Assembly: GCA_030645645.1 (NCBI GenBank)
Contig: JAUSNC010000022.1
Location: forward strand, 1 to 8,214
From: Candidatus Parcubacteria bacterium
GTDB taxonomy: Bacteria; Patescibacteriota; Minisyncoccia; Minisyncoccales; UBA6532
Reading direction: 5' to 3'
Length of the DNA: 8,214 bases
Shown here: positions 6,156 through 8,214 of the stretch, in pieces
Numbering within the stretch: position 1 is the first letter of the stretch
Layout: every line of letters starts with the position of its first letter
Translations under genes and position numbers: made by a program
Notes under the pieces: model-generated
Seen by the model: only the letters and a program-made list of their open reading frames with translations
Told to the model about the DNA's origin: nothing
Database searches by the model: none

Positions 6156-6160
6156 ATTCT

Positions 6161-6442
6161 TTATTCGGTTAACTCCTCCACTTCTTTTTTGCCTTTTTCC
6201 AGTTCTCCGGCCTGCTCTTTATCCAGTTGAAGCAAAAGAGCCTGGAATTCTCCCATATGCGTTTTTTCTTCTTTAGCTATATTTATTAAAACCTTCCGGA
6301 TATTTTCATTCTCCGTAAGAACCGCCATTTGCTCATAAAGATTGATTGCATCCAGTTCGGCAATCATACCCACTCTTAATATTTCTTTGTCCAAATCTTC
6401 TTTTTTTACACTTTTAAGATCTATTGGTATTTGAGACATCAT
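6161..6442 (-). CDS. EncFtn-like (encapsulated-ferritin family) diiron protein, stand-alone
   Basis: 93 residues, predicted as a two-helix antiparallel hairpin plus a charged C-terminal helix. Likely metal ligands are E29 (in AELDAINLYEQ) and E59 with H62 (in EEKTH). Their spacing of 30 and 33 equals that of E32, E62 and H65 in the Rhodospirillum rubrum EncFtn, and the sequence resembles the N-terminal ferritin-like domain fused to the Pyrococcus furiosus encapsulin shell (both compared from memory). EncFtn proteins dimerise to build the iron site, oxidise Fe(II), and normally act inside an encapsulin shell. No shell gene is in this window and the C-terminus (VEELTE) lacks a recognisable cargo-loading peptide. 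It is followed 5 bases later by the 54-residue CxxC gene. A second ATG three bases downstream is an equally good start. A small rubrerythrin-like half-ferritin is the alternative description. Confidence 0.82.
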   Translation of the reverse strand: MMSQIPIDLKSVKKEDLDKEILRVGMIAELDAINLYEQMAVLTENENIRKVLINIAKEEKTHMGEFQALLLQLDKEQAGELEKGKKEVEELTE

Positions 6443-6478
6443 ATTTTTATTTCTATATTAATTATAATTTATGATTTT

Positions 6479-6487
6479 ATTATACCA
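6479..6487 (-). promoter_or_regulatory. Extended -10 promoter for the ferritin-like/CxxC pair
   Basis: Minus-strand TGGTATAAT (6487-6479) is a perfect extended -10 (TGn plus TATAAT) in the 65-base gap after the DUF192 stop, predicting a leader of about 30 bases. No clear -35 is seen, as is allowed for extended -10 promoters. A second TATAAT at 6466-6461 lies only 18 bases before the ATG. Read-through from the DUF192 gene is also possible, because no terminator separates them. Confidence 0.5.
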
Positions 6488-6507
6488 AAATATAAAATAG
6501 AAAAGAA

Positions 6508-6963
6508 CTATTTAATATCAAATACTGCTTTTCCGCCGGCTGATAATCCGATATTATCAGCTGTTCCCGCGTTCAATTCTAAAACATACTTTGCATCAAC
6601 TCCCGGGCTTATGGATAAACAATCCTCTGTATTGCATGGCCGGCTGTTTTTGCTTATAAAGACCACTTCTTTATATTCGTTCATCCAGATTATATCAAGC
6701 GGAATCAGAGTATTTTTCATCCAAAAAGAATATTCGCCTTCTTTATTAAAAACAAATAGCATTCCTTTATTTTGTTCAAGGTTTTCCCTAAACATTAAAC
6801 CCTTTGCCTTTTCCTCCTGTGTTAAAGCGGTTTCAGTAATAAAACAATCTTCTTCAAAACAAACCTTTATATTATCTGAGCCAGCCGGAAAAATTATTTT
6901 TAGAAATACTAGAAATGCGGAAAAAAACAAAAATATTGCAGCTATTTTTAATATTTTTTTCAT
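6508..6963 (-). CDS. Membrane-anchored DUF192 family protein
   Basis: 151 residues. Residues 2-26 (basic start, then a hydrophobic run of Ile, Phe, Leu and Ala) form a signal anchor or signal peptide, so the domain lies outside the membrane. The DUF192 domain spans about 32-150, with the hallmarks EEKAKGLMFRE (50-60), GMLFVF (68-73), FWMKNTLIPLDIIW (80-93) and a C-terminal ELNAGTADNIGLSAG block. DUF192 proteins are small beta-barrel proteins common in bacteria and archaea, with no established biochemical function. Four cysteines (C35, C40, C110, C115) sit in the exported part in two CxnC-like pairs and could form disulfides. It is the gene directly upstream of the ferritin-like pair, 65 bases away on the same strand. 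No Shine-Dalgarno precedes the ATG. TGCTAAAAT at 6982-6974 is a possible extended -10, but it would leave a leader of only a few bases. Confidence 0.93.
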   Translation of the reverse strand: MKKILKIAAIFLFFSAFLVFLKIIFPAGSDNIKVCFEEDCFITETALTQEEKAKGLMFRENLEQNKGMLFVFNKEGEYSFWMKNTLIPLDIIWMNEYKEVVFISKNSRPCNTEDCLSISPGVDAKYVLELNAGTADNIGLSAGGKAVFDIK

Positions 6964-6983
6964 CTGTACTTTTATTTTAGCAG

Positions 6984-7012
6984 AAAGAAATAAACAATAT
7001 ATGTATTTCTTT
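6984..7012. repeat. Inverted repeat upstream of the DUF192 gene
   Basis: AAAGAAATA (6984-6992) and TATTTCTTT (7004-7012) are perfect 9-base arms around 11 bases. The element lies 21-49 bases upstream of the DUF192 ATG, immediately upstream of the candidate extended -10. With no T-run after either arm it does not look like a terminator, so an operator is a reasonable guess. Confidence 0.4.
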
Positions 7013-7088
7013 GGAATAAAAAAATGCCGTTCGTTTTCGCTACTAGATTAAATAAGGGGTATTGCCAAAATGTCTTATCTTCTTTAGG

Positions 7089-7132
7089 AAAATAAAAAAG
7101 GAGCCGTTTTCTTAAATGAAAGTGGTCTCCTT
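7089..7132 (-). terminator. Intrinsic terminator of the SET-domain gene
   Basis: Minus strand: AAGGAG (7132-7127), one bulged A, CC plus ACTTTC, a 6-base loop, then GAAAAC plus GG and CTCCTT (7103-7098), followed by TTTTATTTT. The stem is about 14 base pairs including two G-T type pairs. It starts 4 bases after the SET gene stop. Confidence 0.85.
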
Positions 7133-7136
7133 GAGT

Positions 7137-7523
7137 TTATTTGTCGCTATAGTTCTTGTAATCTATGGTTAATTCTTCGCCTCTCTTAATGTCTCGCAAT
7201 GCAAAGAAATTATAATTTTTATCACATCCACAGTTTGGGGTCTTAGAATTATTAAGATACCATTCTACCGTGAGTAGATTGAAATTTTTGGGACATCCGA
7301 CCATTCCGCCTTTAAAAACACAAAAATCCTTGTATAGTTTATATGTTTCTTTTGGTAGTTTTTCTATCTTTTTCTCTTCCACCCATGTCATCTCTTCATT
7401 ATTTTTTAGGAAAATGTAAGTTCCTTCCTTTATGTCCTTAATTGCGAAAACTCCGACTCCGTGAATTTTTGAAGATCCTAAGCGAGTAAAGACACCTTCG
7501 TGCGGCATTTCTGTTCTAAGCAT
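7137..7523 (-). CDS. Small SET-domain protein (putative protein lysine methyltransferase)
   Basis: 128 residues, almost all of it one SET domain. SAM-site motif I is HGVGVFA (21-27). The middle block is YLNNSKTPNC (89-98), matching the usual NHS..PN loop but with Asn where His is normal. The end block RDIKRGEELTIDY (110-122) holds the GEEL motif and the tyrosine (Y122) expected at the active site. SET proteins transfer methyl groups from SAM to lysine; bacterial targets are mostly unknown, and small stand-alone forms occur in many bacteria. Cysteines C68, C77, C98 and C100 are unusual in number but no post-SET zinc cluster is complete. The gene is monocistronic: a fully consensus promoter ends 15 bases before the ATG, and a strong hairpin terminator follows the stop. 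The ATG at 7523 has no Shine-Dalgarno; M6 (7508) is a possible later start that keeps the domain whole. Confidence 0.9.
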   Translation of the reverse strand: MLRTEMPHEGVFTRLGSSKIHGVGVFAIKDIKEGTYIFLKNNEEMTWVEEKKIEKLPKETYKLYKDFCVFKGGMVGCPKNFNLLTVEWYLNNSKTPNCGCDKNYNFFALRDIKRGEELTIDYKNYSDK

Positions 7524-7538
7524 TCTTAATCACTTATG

Positions 7539-7567
7539 ATTATAAGGAATTATGGCCTGTTTGTCAA
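7539..7567 (-). promoter_or_regulatory. Consensus sigma-70 type promoter of the SET-domain gene
   Basis: Minus strand TTGACA (7567-7562), 17-base spacer (7561-7545) and TATAAT (7544-7539): both hexamers match the vegetative sigma factor consensus at all positions, with ideal spacing. The predicted start site is near 7532, leaving only about 8 bases before the ATG at 7523, too short to hold a Shine-Dalgarno at normal spacing. Confidence 0.88.
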
Positions 7568-7588
7568 TATTTTTGAGTAAATTTACGT

Positions 7589-7617
7589 AAAAGAAAAATC
7601 CCCTTTCGGGGATTTTT
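7589..7617 (-). terminator. Intrinsic terminator of the RRM gene
   Basis: Minus strand AAAAATCCCC, tetraloop GAAA (a GNRA loop), GGGGATTTTT, then CTTTT. The stem is 10 base pairs and begins 7 bases after the RRM stop. The A/T flanks make it potentially active on both strands, though no plus-strand gene runs into it. Confidence 0.93.
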
Positions 7618-7624
7618 TCTTATC

Positions 7625-7945
7625 TTACCAGCGCTGTCCTCCTCTGTCTCCTCCTCCATATCCTCCTCTGTTGAAATCTCTCCTCGGGGGGCGGGCTTCC
7701 AGGGGTCTGGCTTCGTTTACTGTAACCTTTCTTCCGTCGATGTCTTTGCCATTGAACATTTCTACTGCTTTCTTGGCTTCATCTTCGGTAGACATTTCCA
7801 CAAATCCGAATCCTTTTGATCGGCCGGATATCTTGTCGATAATCACGGTTGCCGATTCAACTGTTCCGGCGGCGGCGAATGTCTCTTTCAAGGTTGTGTC
7901 AGCGGTGTCATAAGACAAACCGCCAACGAATAATTTTTTTGCCAT
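7625..7945 (-). CDS. RRM-domain RNA-binding protein with glycine-rich tail (bacterial Rbp type)
   Basis: 106 residues. One RNA recognition motif spans about 3-80, with RNP2 LFVGGL (5-10) and RNP1 KGFGFVEM (44-51); the aromatic residues F46 and F48 that stack on RNA bases are present, as is F6 in RNP2. Residues 84-106 form an Arg/Gly-rich tail (RRDFNRGGYGGGDRGG) ending in Trp. This is the architecture of cyanobacterial Rbp proteins, several of which are cold-induced, and of plant glycine-rich RNA-binding proteins; similar short RRM proteins occur in many bacteria. It probably acts as an abundant single-stranded RNA binder or chaperone. The gene is monocistronic, with a GNRA-loop terminator after it and, upstream, a leader of about 149 bases with a long hairpin. 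No Shine-Dalgarno precedes the ATG at 7945. Function in this organism is inferred. Confidence 0.95.
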   Translation of the reverse strand: MAKKLFVGGLSYDTADTTLKETFAAAGTVESATVIIDKISGRSKGFGFVEMSTEDEAKKAVEMFNGKDIDGRKVTVNEARPLEARPPRRDFNRGGYGGGDRGGQRW

Positions 7946-7998
7946 AATACTAGCGAAGTAAAAATTATCTCTAGAGTATAATTAATTCCTTGCGCCAT

Positions 7999-8063
7999 TT
8001 ATTTATTAAGGTAAGCCGACCGACTGTTTAATCTCTTTCACGGCTTACATAGTTAATAAATAA
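7999..8063 (-). promoter_or_regulatory. Long hairpin in the 5' leader of the RRM gene
   Basis: In the minus-strand transcript, GUAAGCCG (8048-8041) pairs with CGGCUUAC (8018-8011) around a 22-base loop. The stem continues past an asymmetric internal loop (CUAU against C) as UUAUUUAUUAA (8063-8053) with UUAAUAAAUAA (8009-7999). That gives 19 base pairs. The internal loop contains the start-stop pair AUG-UAA (8050-8045). It ends 53 bases before the RRM ATG, within the leader predicted from the promoter at 8101-8129. There is no U-run after it, so it is not a terminator. It matches no riboswitch class I know; temperature-dependent folding or binding by the RRM protein itself are plausible but unproven. 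Confidence 0.6.
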
Positions 8064-8100
8064 GTAGCGGAAAGGAAAATTAACAGAAACTTACTTTATT

Positions 8101-8129
8101 ATAATAGCCTACTTATTAAAGGCAGTCAA
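8101..8129 (-). promoter_or_regulatory. Sigma-70 type promoter upstream of the RRM gene
   Basis: Minus strand TTGACT (8129-8124), 17-base spacer and TATTAT (8106-8101): each hexamer differs from consensus at one position. The predicted start is near 8095-8094, giving a leader of about 149 bases. The spacer carries GCCT-N9-AGGC. A 9-base inverted repeat, AATAAGTAG (8059-8067) and CTACTTATT (8109-8117), brackets the -10 and start site. A weaker alternative is TATACT at 7980-7975 without a -35. Confidence 0.65.
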
Positions 8130-8133
8130 ATAA

Positions 8134-8154
8134 AAACCGCCGGTATGGCGATTT
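8134..8154 (-). terminator. Weak terminator-like hairpin
   Basis: Minus strand CGCC, loop ATACC, GGCG (8150-8138), extended by AAA/TTT across one mismatch and followed by a TTTTTATTT run. It lies directly upstream of the RRM promoter and may help close a minus-strand unit that enters from beyond the right edge. The stem is short. Confidence 0.35.
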
Positions 8155-8172
8155 CGATATAGAATCAAGAAT

Positions 8173-8211
8173 AAAAAAGACAGAGACTATTTTTTAGTCC
8201 TGTGCCTTTTT
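8173..8211. terminator. Bidirectional terminator-like hairpin at the right edge
   Basis: GACTA (8185-8189) pairs with TAGTC (8195-8199), and ACAG (8180-8183) pairs with CTGT (8200-8203) past one bulged A. A G-C pair and A5/T5 flanks then extend the stem on both sides. On the minus strand it is followed by TTTTTTATTC, on the plus strand it ends in CCTTTTT. It probably ends a gene lying outside the window on the right. No reading frame of note occurs between it and the RRM promoter. Confidence 0.6.
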
Positions 8212-8214
8212 AAG

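Noticed and set aside
6161..6190. Encapsulin cargo-loading peptide at the end of the ferritin-like protein
   Set aside because: The C-terminus ends in an acidic EVEELTE stretch and does not resemble the GSL- or LGIR-type loading tails known from encapsulin cargo.
6431..7051. A 206-codon open frame on the plus strand
   Set aside because: It runs antisense to the well-supported DUF192 gene, has no family resemblance or ribosome binding site, and its length reflects the low stop density opposite an AT-rich gene.
7838..7998. Upstream reading frame starting at ATG 7998-7996 and overlapping the RRM start out of frame
   Set aside because: It has no ribosome binding site, no recognisable protein features, and most of its length is a shifted reading of the RRM gene.
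7990..8070. tRNA or attC-like recombination site in the structured region
   Set aside because: The 8-base GC-rich stem with a 22-base loop lacks a cloverleaf, CCA end or T-loop. No integron core-site sequence or cassette neighbours are visible.

Overview
The window looks like a compact genome fragment from a small-genome, uncultivated bacterium. A member of the Patescibacteria (candidate phyla radiation) is the best guess. The basis is AT-rich sequence, ATGA-type gene overlaps, a PrmC reduced to its catalytic domain, small stand-alone domain proteins (SET, RRM, ferritin-like, DUF192), and almost no Shine-Dalgarno sequences before the minus-strand genes. TGA is used as a normal stop (rlmN, prmC, ABC ATPase), so the glycine-recoded lineages are unlikely. 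This placement is inference; no rRNA or other decisive marker is present.

Left part (1-4335, all minus strand): one dense gene run. In transcription order it holds a rubredoxin-less rubrerythrin, an ABC-2 exporter ATPase and permease, a truncated prmC, rlmN, a membrane-anchored GerMN protein, and the first 22 codons of a probable RlmE/FtsJ-type methyltransferase that leaves the window. Three junctions are 4-base ATGA overlaps, another gap is 1 base, and no strong internal terminator is visible. The last genes centre on translation: release-factor glutamine methylation and 23S rRNA methylation.

Middle (4336-5955, plus strand): a single adenylosuccinate lyase gene (purB). It has higher GC, a perfect AAGGAG ribosome binding site, a TTG start and its own strong terminator, unlike everything around it. 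It looks like an acquired gene.

Right part (5956-8214, all minus strand): four short transcription units. (1) An EncFtn-like ferritin subunit is followed 5 bases later by a previously uncalled 54-residue protein with two CxxC pairs (5991-6155), whose stop codon lies inside the terminator stem. (2) A membrane-anchored DUF192 protein lies just upstream of that pair. (3) A SET-domain protein sits behind a fully consensus TTGACA-N17-TATAAT promoter with a leader of only about 8 bases. (4) A glycine-tailed RRM RNA-binding protein sits behind a good promoter and a leader of about 149 bases that contains a long hairpin.

The most interesting items are the EncFtn-like/CxxC gene pair without an encapsulin shell in view, and the long structured leader of the RRM gene, which suggests post-transcriptional (perhaps cold or autogenous) control. 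I did not find a CRISPR array, insertion sequence, tRNA or rRNA. No stretch longer than 300 bases lacks a gene; the two largest gaps (4336-4534 and 7946-8214) are described in the feature list.
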